A DNA stretch of 64,000 nt from Burkholderiaceae bacterium (GTDB taxonomy: Bacteria; Pseudomonadota; Gammaproteobacteria; Burkholderiales; Burkholderiaceae). The translations under genes were made by a program, and so were the position numbers. The first letter of the stretch is position 1. Each line of letters begins with the position of its first letter. Below, in pieces: positions 44,486 to 53,116 of the stretch. The DNA lies in NCBI GenBank assembly GCA_018261955.1, contig JAGTRK010000003.1:124001-188000 (forward strand), read 5' to 3'. The notes under the pieces were generated by a model. The model did not search any database. It saw nothing but the letters and a program-made list of their open reading frames with translations, and was not told the origin of the DNA.

Positions 44486-46312
44486 ATGAAACAACAACGC
44501 GCACTGCGCAACGTCGCGATTATCGCCCACGTTGACCACGGTAAAACCACTTTGGTGGATCAATTGCTCCGCCAATCAGGCACTTTCCGCGAGAACGAAA
44601 AGGTCGATGAACGCGTCATGGACAGCAACGATATTGAGAAAGAACGTGGCATCACGATTTTGTCGAAAAACTGTGCGGTGGAGTACGAGGGCACGCACGT
44701 AAACATCGTCGATACCCCCGGTCACGCTGACTTCGGTGGTGAGGTTGAGCGGGTGCTCTCGATGGTTGATGGTGTGTTGCTGCTTGTCGATGCGGTTGAA
44801 GGTCCGATGCCGCAAACGCGTTTTGTGACGCGCAAGGCTTTGGCACTCGGTTTGAAACCGATTGTGGTGATTAACAAGATTGACCGCCCCGGTGCGCGTC
44901 CTGATTGGGTGATTAACGAGACCTTTGAATTGTTTGATAAACTGGGCGCGACTGATGAACAATTGGATTTTCCAGTGGTGTATGCGTCCGCGCTCAATGG
45001 CTATGCGTCGTTGAACGATGCTGACCGCGAAGGCACGATGGATCCATTGTTCCAAGCGATTTTGAAATACGTACCGACCCGTGAAGCCGATCCTGACTTG
45101 CCATTTCAAATGCAAGTGACTTCTTTGGATTATTCGAGTTACGTGGGTAAAATCGCGATTGGCCGCATTGCCCAAGGACGTGTTAAAACAGGTCAAAACG
45201 TCTGTTTTATGAATGGTCCAGATGGTGAAGTGAGCACGGGACGCATCAACCAAGTGCAAAAGTTCCAAGGTTTGGATCGTGTTTTGGTCGATGAGGCAGA
45301 AGCGGGCGATATTGTGCTGATTAACGGGATTGAGGACTTGGACATTGGTACAACGGTGTGCGCGACAGATGCACCTGTGGGCTTACCGATGTTGTCGGTT
45401 GATGAGCCGACTTTGACGATGAATTTTATGGTGAACACTTCGCCACTCGCAGGGCGTGAAGGCAAGTTTGTCACCAGCCGCCAAATTCGCGACCGTCTGG
45501 ATAAAGAGTTAAAACACAATGTCGCTTTGCGTGTCAAAGAAACCGATGACGACACGGTGTTTGAAGTCTCGGGTCGTGGCGAATTGCATTTGACGATTTT
45601 GATTGAAAACATGCGTCGTGAAGGCTTCGAACTCGGCGTATCGCGTCCGCGTGTGGTGTTCAAAGAAATCGATGGCGTGAAGTGCGAGCCGTATGAAATG
45701 TTGACGGTGGACGTTGAAGAGGGCAACCAAGGCGCGATTATGGAAGAACTCGGTCGTCGTCGCGGTGATTTGCAAGACATGCAACCCGATGGCAAAGGAC
45801 GCGTGCGTTTGGAATACCGCATTCCTGCGCGTGGTTTGATTGGTTTCCAAGGCGACTTCATGACCATGACGCGTGGTACGGGCTTGATGAGTCACGTATT
45901 TGATGCGTATGAGCCTGTGGATGCCAAAACCGAAATGCCCAAACGTCGCAACGGTGTGTTGATTTCGCAAGAAGACGGCGCGGCGGTGGCGTATGCGTTG
46001 TGGAAACTGCAAGATCGCGGCAAGATGTTTGTCGAGCACAACACACCGTTGTATGAAGGCATGATTATTGGCATTCATTCGCGTGACAATGACTTGGTGG
46101 TCAATCCTGTGAAAGGCAAGCAATTGACCAACGTGCGCGCATCGGGCACGGATGAAGCGGTGCGCCTCGTGCCACCGATTCAGATGTCGTTGGAATACGC
46201 GGTTGAATTTATTGAGGATGATGAATTGGTTGAGGTCACACCAAAATCAATTCGTTTGCGCAAGCGTTATTTGACGGAGAATGAGCGCAAACGTATGTCA
46301 CGTGAGGCGTAA
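44486..46312 (+). CDS. typA: Translational GTPase TypA/BipA
   Basis: This ribosome-associated GTPase of the EF-G family helps in 50S biogenesis and stress growth. The 608-residue product has G1 AHVDHGKT (about 15-22), [31 protein letters not shown] and [10 protein letters not shown]. The C-terminal domains include [21 protein letters not shown] and the TypA-specific ending [17 protein letters not shown]. It follows truB after 37 bases, as in Burkholderiales. A strong terminator comes after it. Confidence 0.97.
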   Translation: MKQQRALRNVAIIAHVDHGKTTLVDQLLRQSGTFRENEKVDERVMDSNDIEKERGITILSKNCAVEYEGTHVNIVDTPGHADFGGEVERVLSMVDGVLLLVDAVEGPMPQTRFVTRKALALGLKPIVVINKIDRPGARPDWVINETFELFDKLGATDEQLDFPVVYASALNGYASLNDADREGTMDPLFQAILKYVPTREADPDLPFQMQVTSLDYSSYVGKIAIGRIAQGRVKTGQNVCFMNGPDGEVSTGRINQVQKFQGLDRVLVDEAEAGDIVLINGIEDLDIGTTVCATDAPVGLPMLSVDEPTLTMNFMVNTSPLAGREGKFVTSRQIRDRLDKELKHNVALRVKETDDDTVFEVSGRGELHLTILIENMRREGFELGVSRPRVVFKEIDGVKCEPYEMLTVDVEEGNQGAIMEELGRRRGDLQDMQPDGKGRVRLEYRIPARGLIGFQGDFMTMTRGTGLMSHVFDAYEPVDAKTEMPKRRNGVLISQEDGAAVAYALWKLQDRGKMFVEHNTPLYEGMIIGIHSRDNDLVVNPVKGKQLTNVRASGTDEAVRLVPPIQMSLEYAVEFIEDDELVEVTPKSIRLRKRYLTENERKRMSREA

Positions 46313-46330
46313 CATTCGAAGTGATGTGTG

Positions 46331-46360
46331 AAAAAGGCGAACCGAGTGTTCGCCTTTTTT
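46331..46360 (+). terminator. Intrinsic terminator after typA
   Basis: The stem AAAAAGGCGAA/TTCGCCTTTTT with a 7-base loop ends in a T-run. It closes the rimP-to-typA operon 18 bases after the typA stop. Confidence 0.9.
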
Positions 46361-46470
46361 ATATTGGGAGCAATCATCCATTGATGCTGATTTTGCGCCT
46401 TTTGCAACGACCAGCGGCTATGATGACAAACTGTTACAATCATCCATATAAAAACCAAAAGGATGAATCG

Positions 46471-46827
46471 ATGCAAAACATAGCTAATTTCTTGGTGGCA
46501 TTGGTGGCGTTGATACACGTCTATATACTGGTGCTCGAAATGTTTCTATGGACGCAACCCAAAGGATTGAAAGTATTCAATCTCACCGCCGAGTTTGCGC
46601 AGGCGAGCAAAGTCTTGGCGGCCAATCAGGGTTTGTACAATGGCTTTTTGGCGGCAGGCTTGTTTTGGGGCTTGTCTTTGGGTGCTGCGGGATTTTCGGT
46701 CAAGGTGTTCTTTTTGCTGTGCGTCTTGATTGCTGGGCTATACGGCGCAGCCACGGTGAATAAACGGATTTTATTTGTGCAGAGTATTCCTGCCGCATTG
46801 GCTTTGATTTGCTTATGGTTGGTTTGA
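46471..46827 (+). CDS. DUF1304 family small membrane protein
   Basis: The 118-residue protein has four hydrophobic segments and the DUF1304 pattern: LVALVALIHVYILVLEMFLW, the FNLTAEFAQASKVLAANQGLYNGFLAAGLFWG block, and LIAGLYGAATVNKRILFVQSIPAALALI. The function is unknown. The start is ATG 46471 after AAAAGGATG. It is transcribed alone between the typA terminator and a terminator shared with gabD. Confidence 0.9.
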   Translation: MQNIANFLVALVALIHVYILVLEMFLWTQPKGLKVFNLTAEFAQASKVLAANQGLYNGFLAAGLFWGLSLGAAGFSVKVFFLLCVLIAGLYGAATVNKRILFVQSIPAALALICLWLV

Positions 46828-46837
46828 GATGAGAATA

Positions 46838-46876
46838 AAAAAATAAAGGGCGCAAAAACTGCGCCCTTTATTTTAT
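46838..46876. terminator. Bidirectional intrinsic terminator between the DUF1304 gene and gabD
   Basis: The 14-bp stem (46841-46854 with 46860-46873) contains AAAGGGCGCA and has a 5-base loop. It is flanked by an A-run on one side and a T-run on the other, so it can end both convergent transcripts. It touches the gabD stop codon. Confidence 0.88.
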
Positions 46877-48336
46877 TTGTCCAAACCCGCCAAACAGGTG
46901 TATTTGATAATCAAATAGTCCTCAATGCCGTATTTAGAACCTTCGCGCCCCAAGCCTGACTGCTTGACACCACCAAACGGTGCGACTTCATTGGAAATCA
47001 AGCCTGAGTTCACGCCGACCATGCCGTATTCGAGGGCCTCGGCAACGCGGAAGATGCGCCCAATATCGCGGCTATAGAAATACGAAGCTAAGCCAAATTC
47101 AGTGTCATTGGCGTATTGGATGACTTCTTCTTCGGTTTCAAATTTGAACAAAGGCGCGAGTGGGCCAAAGGTTTCTTCGCGCGCGACCAGCATTTGCTGA
47201 GTGACATTGGTCAAAATGGTGGGTTCAAAAAACGAGTGTCCAAGTGTGTGGCGTTTACCACCGAGTATCACCGATGCGCCTTTGCTGGTGGCATCGGCAA
47301 TGTGTTCCTCGACTTTTTGCACGGCTTTCTCTTCAATCATTGGACCCGTGGTCACACCTGCTTCCACGCCATTGCCGACATGAAGTTTGGCAACCGCAGC
47401 GGCGAGTTTTTTCGCAAACTCATCGTACACACCTGATTGAACGTACAAGCGATTCGCGCACACGCAGGTTTGACCCGCATTGCGGTATTTCGAGGCAATC
47501 GCACCTTCAACCGCCGCGTCCAAGTCTGCGTCATCAAACACGATGAAGGGGGCGTTACCGCCAAGTTCGAGCGAGAGTTTTTTGATGGTCGGTGCGCATT
47601 GTGCCATCAGTTTGCGTCCGACTTCAGTGGAACCTGTGAAGGTGAGTTTGCGCACGATGGGGTTTTCGGTAAATTCCGCGCCCAACTCAGTCGAACGACC
47701 TGTGATGACTTGAAACACACCCGCAGGCACACCTGCGCGGTGCGCGAGTTCTGCCATTGCCAATGCAGAAAATGGCGTGAGATCCGCAGGGCGCACTATC
47801 ATTGGGCAACCTGCCGCGAGCGCGGGCGCGGCTTTGCGCGTAATCATAGCAGACGGGAAGTTCCACGGGGTAATCGCCACGCACACGCCGATGGGTTCTT
47901 TGGTCACCATGATGCGTTTGTCCATCGCCACGGTTGGGATGGTGTCGCCGTAAATGCGTTTGCCTTCTTCAGCGAACCATTCGATGAAACTGGCGGAATA
48001 CAGAATTTCGCCTTTGGCTTCGGCCAGCGGCTTGCCTTGTTCGGTGGTGAGTATCAACGCGAGATCATCTGCGTTGGCAACCATCAGGTCAAACCATTTG
48101 CGCAAAATGGCGGAACGCTCTTTCGCGGTTTTATTGCGCCATGCTTTCCATGAGGCATTGGCATCGTTAATGGCTTGGGCGGCTGTGTCACGTCCCATGC
48201 GTGGCACATGACCGATGACTTCGCCTGTGGCGGGGTTGGTGACGGTGGTGGTTTCAGCACCTGCGGGTGCATCGACCCACACGCCGTTGAGGTAGCATTG
48301 TTGTTTGAATAAAGAAGGGTCTTTGAGTGCCAACAT
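46873..48336 (-). CDS. gabD: Succinate-semialdehyde dehydrogenase (NADP+)
   Basis: GabD oxidises succinate semialdehyde to succinate, the last step of GABA breakdown. The product of about 487 residues has TNPATGEVIGHVPRMG, the cofactor segment ITPWNFPSAMITRK, GSTEVGRKLMAQ, the LELGGNAPFIVF glutamate and the catalytic Cys in NAGQTCVCANR. Its end is SGLGREGSKYGIEDYL. I place the start at ATG 48336, preceded by AAAGGACACAT. A longer reading to 48363 would begin inside the repeat element at 48359-48452, so I reject it. gabT lies upstream, 124 bases away, on the same strand. Confidence 0.95.
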   Translation of the reverse strand: MLALKDPSLFKQQCYLNGVWVDAPAGAETTTVTNPATGEVIGHVPRMGRDTAAQAINDANASWKAWRNKTAKERSAILRKWFDLMVANADDLALILTTEQGKPLAEAKGEILYSASFIEWFAEEGKRIYGDTIPTVAMDKRIMVTKEPIGVCVAITPWNFPSAMITRKAAPALAAGCPMIVRPADLTPFSALAMAELAHRAGVPAGVFQVITGRSTELGAEFTENPIVRKLTFTGSTEVGRKLMAQCAPTIKKLSLELGGNAPFIVFDDADLDAAVEGAIASKYRNAGQTCVCANRLYVQSGVYDEFAKKLAAAVAKLHVGNGVEAGVTTGPMIEEKAVQKVEEHIADATSKGASVILGGKRHTLGHSFFEPTILTNVTQQMLVAREETFGPLAPLFKFETEEEVIQYANDTEFGLASYFYSRDIGRIFRVAEALEYGMVGVNSGLISNEVAPFGGVKQSGLGREGSKYGIEDYLIIKYTCLAGLDK

Positions 48337-48358
48337 AATGTGTCCTTTGAGTGAGTCT

Positions 48359-48452
48359 GTCATTGCGAACGGTTTTTGTGAAGCAATCCTTACGGCGTTA
48401 ATTCGATAGTGCCTCTGGATTGCCGCGCTGGTAAAACGTCGCTCGCAATGAC
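48359..48452. repeat. MITE/REP-like element with terminal inverted repeats between gabT and gabD
   Basis: The 94-base stretch begins GTCATTGCGAAC and ends GCTCGCAATGAC, a 12-base terminal inverted repeat with one mismatch. The interior has a second pairing region around GAAGCAATCC and GGATTGCCGC. The style (CATTGCGA ends, GCAATC interior) is that of dispersed intergenic repeats found in many bacterial genomes. Only one copy is in the window. Confidence 0.65.
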
Positions 48453-48460
48453 GTTATAAA

Positions 48461-49735
48461 TTACTTCGCCGCATCCAAAATCGCTTGTTCCAAAATCCCC
48501 AAGCCTTCTTCAAACACCGCATCTTCAATAGTCAATGGATAGAGAAAACGCACAACGTTGGCATACGTACCGCAGGTCAGAAGCAATAAGCCTTTTGCCA
48601 ATGCTGCCACACGTACTTTAACGGTGAAATCAGGGTCAGGTTTGCCTGTGCTCGGGTTGATGAATTCAACCGCGTTCATCGCGCCTGGCCCGCGCACATC
48701 TGAGATTTGCGGTGCCTTGGTTTTTAAATCATTGAGACGGGTTTTCAATACGTTGCCCAATGCCACAGCGCGCTCGCACAGTTTTTCTTCTTCGATGATG
48801 TCCATCACTGCATGCGCAGAGGCAATCGCCAAAGCATTGCCTGCATACGTGCCGCCCAAGCCACCTGGCGCAGGCGCATCCATGATTTCAGCACGACCGA
48901 CCACACCAGACAGAGGCATACCGCCAGCCAAAGACTTGGCAAATGTCATCAAATCTGGCTCAACCTCATAATGGCTCATGGCGAACAGCGCGCCTGTGCG
49001 CCCGAAACCTGTTTGCACTTCATCGGCAATCAATAAAATTCCGTGCTCGTCACAAATTTTGCGCAAACCGCGCATGAATTCAGCGGGGGCTTGATAAAAA
49101 CCGCCTTCGCCTTGCACAGGCTCAAGGATAATCGCCGCCACGCGTGAAGGCTCGATTTCAGATTTGAAAATATGTGCAATCGCATCCAATGAATCTTGCG
49201 TAGAAACACCGTGTAATTCAATCGGGTAGGGCGCGTGATAAATTTCGGCAGGAAAAGGCCCAAAGCCGATTTTGTAGGGCGCAACTTTGCCCGTCAGTGC
49301 CATACCCATCATGGTGCGTCCGTGGAACGCGCCGCTAAACGCAATCACACCCGAGCGTTTGGTATAAGCACGGGCGATTTTAATCGAGTTTTCAACGGCT
49401 TCTGCACCTGTGGTGAAAAATGTGGTTTTGGTCGCGGCCTTAATCGGCGCGGCGGCGTTCACGCGCTCAGCCAAGCGCACGTAGGATTCATAAGGTACGA
49501 CTTGATAACAGGTGTGGGTGAAATGCTCCAACTGCGCGGCGATGGCTGCGACTTGTTTGGGATGACGATGACCCGTGTTGACCACGGCAATCCCGCCGCC
49601 AAAATCGATGTAGCGTTTGCCTTCCACATCCCAAATCTCGGCATTCTTGGCGTCTTTGGCATAAAACTCACACATGACCCCCACACCGCGTGGTGTAGCG
49701 GCATTTTTGCGAGCGAGTAAGTCGGCGTTATTCAT
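48461..49735 (-). CDS. gabT: 4-aminobutyrate--2-oxoglutarate transaminase
   Basis: GabT moves the amino group of GABA to 2-oxoglutarate, giving succinate semialdehyde and glutamate, with pyridoxal phosphate. The product of about 424 residues has the class-III aminotransferase marks GGGIAVVNTGHRHP, FTTGAEAVENSIKIAR and FHGRTMMGMALTGK. It also has LLIADEVQTGFGRTGALFA and the PLP lysine in TFAKSLAGGMPLSG. The start is ATG 49735 behind AAAGGACATGTT. gabD follows downstream with a repeat element between them. The annotation as GabT rather than DavT is by general similarity. Confidence 0.93.
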   Translation of the reverse strand: MNNADLLARKNAATPRGVGVMCEFYAKDAKNAEIWDVEGKRYIDFGGGIAVVNTGHRHPKQVAAIAAQLEHFTHTCYQVVPYESYVRLAERVNAAAPIKAATKTTFFTTGAEAVENSIKIARAYTKRSGVIAFSGAFHGRTMMGMALTGKVAPYKIGFGPFPAEIYHAPYPIELHGVSTQDSLDAIAHIFKSEIEPSRVAAIILEPVQGEGGFYQAPAEFMRGLRKICDEHGILLIADEVQTGFGRTGALFAMSHYEVEPDLMTFAKSLAGGMPLSGVVGRAEIMDAPAPGGLGGTYAGNALAIASAHAVMDIIEEEKLCERAVALGNVLKTRLNDLKTKAPQISDVRGPGAMNAVEFINPSTGKPDPDFTVKVRVAALAKGLLLLTCGTYANVVRFLYPLTIEDAVFEEGLGILEQAILDAAK

Positions 49736-49998
49736 AACATGTCCTTTCAATAATGGGCTTTGTAAGTGGTACTGAGTGTCACTGTGTTTGAGATTATGCG
49801 CGAAATTTTAAATGAAAATAATGTGTTTTTCTGAGTTGATGGTGGATGTTGTCACAAATGGTGCCATTCCAAAGCACTTAAAAATCGATAACATATATTT
49901 TTGTATATTTTTGTTTTTTTCTTGCGGTGTCTCTCAACATGCTTTAATATCTTTGTATTAATTGATGGCTGTAAGTAAATACATGAGTAAAATGTGCG
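49736..49998. other. Divergent intergenic region gabT/fimT with AT-rich tandem repeat
   Basis: This 263-base gap separates two divergent operons and must hold their promoters. It contains a perfect tandem duplication of TATATTTTTG at 49894-49913 followed by a T-run. No clear -35/-10 pair could be chosen with confidence for either gene. Confidence 0.5.
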
Positions 49999-50607
49999 AT
50001 GCCTGAAAAATTGAAGAAAAAACGGCACGGAACTCGAGTGAATGACCCATCAGCACTCGGTGTTGGTGTGTCGTGCTCTAAAAATAACATCTACGGGCTT
50101 TTAAGCCATCAAACAGCCAAAATACGGGGCTTTACGCTGATTGAAATGTTGCTGACATTGGCAATCATTGCGATTTTGGTCTCTATGGCGATTCCACGTT
50201 ATGAGCAATTTGTGGCACATCAGGATGTGAGTCGGGTAACACAACAGATACGCGACCATCTGCAGTTGGCACGAAATTATGCGCAAACACACCAAACCAC
50301 CGTGCAGTTGTGTCCTGTTGATACTGCAAAAGCAAATGATACCAATCCCACATGCAGTCAAGAAACCACATGGAGGGCTTGGGTGGTCGCAGAGGTCGAT
50401 AATAAGGGTGTGGTTCGTCAAGTGATTGCGCGCAGTGAGCCGATTTTGAGTACTATTCAGATTACTTCGGGTAACCGAAAAATGATTAAAATGAATCGGC
50501 AAGGCGGTGCAGATGGTTTTGATAGTACATTTACCATCACCAGTACTCAGTTGTTAAATATTAATAAGCAGTTAACATTGGCTTCCAATGGACGAATTAG
50601 AGAATGA
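49999..50607 (+). CDS. fimT: FimT/GspH-type minor pilin with unusually long leader
   Basis: The 202-residue protein is the first of a minor-pilin run. It has a prepilin site KIRG|FTLIEMLLTLAIIAILVSMAIPRYEQF with the conserved Glu at mature position 5. A FimT/GspH-type globular part follows, with VSRVTQQIRDHLQLARNYAQTHQ. The leader before the cleavage site is about 44 residues if the ATG at 49999 is used, longer than usual. There is no strong ribosome site there, and shorter starts would need GTG or TTG codons. It resembles FimT, which opens the minor-pilin cluster in Pseudomonas and betaproteobacteria. Confidence 0.83.
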   Translation: MPEKLKKKRHGTRVNDPSALGVGVSCSKNNIYGLLSHQTAKIRGFTLIEMLLTLAIIAILVSMAIPRYEQFVAHQDVSRVTQQIRDHLQLARNYAQTHQTTVQLCPVDTAKANDTNPTCSQETTWRAWVVAEVDNKGVVRQVIARSEPILSTIQITSGNRKMIKMNRQGGADGFDSTFTITSTQLLNINKQLTLASNGRIRE

Positions 50608-50689
50608 GTTCTGTCAATGAATCTATCTTTCTGATGGTTTGATACAACGATTTGATTTTTCAAAATAGACAATAAGCAATGTGTGTGCC

Positions 50690-51094
50690 ATGAAGTCTTT
50701 CATATTTCGCGTAAACCAATCTGAGCGGGGCTTCAGCCTTTTTGAAGCCTTGATTGCGGCATTGATTGTCGCTGTCGCGGTGGCGGGGGTGATGCAGTTG
50801 CACAACAATAACCTGCAAAACACGGCCGCAAATGCTGAATTGCAACGCGCTCAGCGAATATTATTCAATGCACAGCAACGCTATCAACTGTTAAACACCT
50901 TAAGTGATTCGGACATTTTGACCCTGAATCAGCAGGCAGACCAAAGCGGTTTAAAACAAAAAGACATTAGGATGACTGGCACTGGTGACAGCATCGTACT
51001 CAGTTGGCAAGCGTGGAGTCCTGATGCGGTGGTGCAACGCGGCTGTACCCCAGCCAACAACGCTGACAGTTGTATTGCTGTTACCGTGAAATAA
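50690..51094 (+). CDS. pilV: PilV-type minor pilin
   Basis: The 134-residue protein has a short leader (MKSFIFRVNQSERG) and the prepilin site G|FSLFEALIAALIVAVAVAGVMQLH, with Glu at position 5 of the mature protein. It lies second in the pilin run, as PilV does in Pseudomonas. The start is ATG 50690; an in-frame GTG at 50681 is possible. Two Cys in the C-terminal part (RGCTPANNADSC) may form a disulfide. Confidence 0.82.
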   Translation: MKSFIFRVNQSERGFSLFEALIAALIVAVAVAGVMQLHNNNLQNTAANAELQRAQRILFNAQQRYQLLNTLSDSDILTLNQQADQSGLKQKDIRMTGTGDSIVLSWQAWSPDAVVQRGCTPANNADSCIAVTVK

Positions 51095-51096
51095 AT

Positions 51097-51852
51097 ATGA
51101 TGTCATTCAAACCCACTTCTCCACTTCGCACACAGACAGGTTTCACCCTGTTGGAATTGTTGTTTGCGATGGCGATTGTCTTGGTGGTTGTGGTGGCGGC
51201 TCAACGCTATGTCGCGGGTGTGCTCACGGATCGCGAGCATCTGAGCGCGCAACAAGATCAAACCAATCAAGTTGATGTTGTGTTGTCCAATATGCAAAAC
51301 GATGTGGCGCGTGCTGGGTTTATTCCTGTTGCCAGCGTGCCGAGTTTTACAGAGGTAGATGTCAACAATGCAGGAGTCACTGTGCGCCCCTGTACAAGTA
51401 GTCATTGTGAAGATAATGAATTATTAACGAGTTACTGGACGAACGAAAAAATCGCCTACGATTGTGTGCACAATGAAGTGAAAACGACCCGTACATCAGG
51501 CTGGGTAAGAGTGGAAAATGTCTATCGATTTCAAAAAATGAACGGTGTTTGGGTGTTGGGTTGCGATGGCAATGGGGGAAATGGTGGTTGGGAAGGGTTG
51601 ACCAATCCGACCGAGGGCGACATTGAGGATTTTAATTGGGTTTTGGACAGCAATGCGGCTGTCAACGGAGCCAAATTATTGCATTTTTGTGTGACCACAC
51701 GCACCGCGAAAAACAATCAAGTGACAGGTGGCTCTCATCCCAAATCGTGTAAGACGACGGGTGAATCATTGTCAAACGATGGGGCTTGGGTGTATCAAAC
51801 CATCGAATTGGACATGCTGGTGCGACCCTCACAAGTTGGGGTTGCGCCATGA
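51097..51852 (+). CDS. pilW: PilW-type minor pilin
   Basis: The 251-residue protein has a leader ending TQTG and the site [25 protein letters not shown], then a large globular part with several Cys (RPCTSSHC, CGNGG-like loops, FCVTTR, KSC). The size and position after pilV match PilW. Two adjacent ATGs (51097, 51100) lie two bases after the pilV stop. The stop overlaps the next start by four bases. Confidence 0.83.
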   Translation: MMSFKPTSPLRTQTGFTLLELLFAMAIVLVVVVAAQRYVAGVLTDREHLSAQQDQTNQVDVVLSNMQNDVARAGFIPVASVPSFTEVDVNNAGVTVRPCTSSHCEDNELLTSYWTNEKIAYDCVHNEVKTTRTSGWVRVENVYRFQKMNGVWVLGCDGNGGNGGWEGLTNPTEGDIEDFNWVLDSNAAVNGAKLLHFCVTTRTAKNNQVTGGSHPKSCKTTGESLSNDGAWVYQTIELDMLVRPSQVGVAP

Positions 51853-52439
51853 ATCCCCACAAAGACTCTCGAAACATGGGCAAACAAAGCGGTGTTGCGT
51901 TGTTTATTGTGTTGATATTGCTGTTGGTTTTGGCGGCGGCATCGGTGGCGTTGCTGCAAAATCAGCGTTGGGCGGTGCGTCAGACGGCGGATCGATTGGA
52001 TGTTTTGGAGCGCAACGCACAATCGAATAAGGTTCACGACCAATGTGTGGCAAAATTTCGCAATGCTTTAGAAACATCCAGCACAGAGTTGGTCGGATAT
52101 GAGGGTAGAAATCAGATTTTGGATATTCAGGACAGCAAATGGGGTGCGAACAGCGAATGTTTATACGAGTGGTATCGAATACCTGCACAGACCACACCCG
52201 ATGTCGTTTGGACACCGCATGTGCGCATCAATTCTCGCGTTCAAGTCAAAGGTGTTTGGGCGCAAGAGATGAGCGAGTGGCGTTATCCAGCGTGTGATAC
52301 AACATCAAGCACAGATCCAACCCATTGTGTGCCCAGTGCAACCGCATTCAAAGTAGCGAACATCCATCAGACATTAAACGCACAATTTGATCCCACTCGT
52401 CCTGTGTTGACTGTGCGTACGCCAGTAGCCATTCAATGA
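51849..52439 (+). CDS. pilX: PilX-type minor pilin
   Basis: The product of about 196 residues has a short leader ending in GKQSG and the hydrophobic stretch VALFIVLILLLVLAAASVALLQNQ. The prepilin site lacks Glu at mature position 5, which is common for PilX. The start is ATG 51849 overlapping the pilW stop (ATGA). The globular region has Cys in DQCVAKF, SECLYEWY and PACDTT. It is followed directly by pilE; pilY1 is missing between them. Confidence 0.8.
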   Translation: MNPHKDSRNMGKQSGVALFIVLILLLVLAAASVALLQNQRWAVRQTADRLDVLERNAQSNKVHDQCVAKFRNALETSSTELVGYEGRNQILDIQDSKWGANSECLYEWYRIPAQTTPDVVWTPHVRINSRVQVKGVWAQEMSEWRYPACDTTSSTDPTHCVPSATAFKVANIHQTLNAQFDPTRPVLTVRTPVAIQ

Positions 52440-52894
52440 AAGAAGCAGAAATGAACCATTCCAAAGCCACACTTTCCTTAATTCAAGACTTGCGAGTGCG
52501 CGCGCAGGCAGGTTTTACATTATTGGAGTTGTTGGCGGTTGTCGCGATTGTGGGCATACTCGCATCCATATCCATCGGACAATACAACCAACACATCGTG
52601 CAGAGCAATCGCCGCGCGGCGGTTGCCAGTTTGTATGCCGCGCAACAAATCATGGAGCGCACGCGTTTGCAAAAAGGGCAGTATGAATCACTCAGTGCCG
52701 ATCAAATCGCCAATTTGAATACTCAGGGACAAACATACACCATTGCTTCAATCCCAACCGCTGCAAAAGATGGTTACACATTGACCGCTACACCACCTGC
52801 CAGTCACCCCGATGCGGTCTGTAATGTATTGAGCATCACCCACAACGATGCACGTGCGGTCACGGGTACAGCGTCAGTCGCCGATTGTTGGTAA
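52436..52894 (+). CDS. pilE: PilE-type minor pilin
   Basis: The 152-residue protein has the prepilin site [29 protein letters not shown] with Glu at position 5, and the PilE-type segment RRAAVASLYAAQQIMERTRLQKGQYES. Two Cys near the end (DAVCNVL and VADCW) can form a disulfide. The ATG at 52436 overlaps the pilX stop, while another ATG at 52451 has a better AAAGAAG site; either could be used. It is the last gene of the run and precedes polA by 222 bases. Confidence 0.85.
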   Translation: MKEAEMNHSKATLSLIQDLRVRAQAGFTLLELLAVVAIVGILASISIGQYNQHIVQSNRRAAVASLYAAQQIMERTRLQKGQYESLSADQIANLNTQGQTYTIASIPTAAKDGYTLTATPPASHPDAVCNVLSITHNDARAVTGTASVADCW

Positions 52895-53116
52895 TGACGA
52901 TGTGAGGCGACATTCGAGAATTGTGTGAAGCGAGTTTGACGCAATTTGCGCGCATTCACGCCCAATATGGGCGGTCTTAACACAAAAATTTCAATCATCC
53001 CAGCATCCAAATCAACCATTTCACAATCATTTTATCCATGGATTCTTCAGCCCATGATTCAAATGGATGGCGGTTCTCGTGTATCATGCCTACATTATTG
53101 AATCAAAGGTTGGACG

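Noticed and set aside
48337-48363. Longer N-terminus of gabD starting at 48363
   Set aside because: It would start inside the repeat element and add a sequence absent from the family; the ATG at 48336 has a good ribosome site.
52959-52973. Short hairpin CGCCCA/TGGGCG between pilE and polA as terminator
   Set aside because: The stem is only six pairs and no T-run follows, so termination is not supported.
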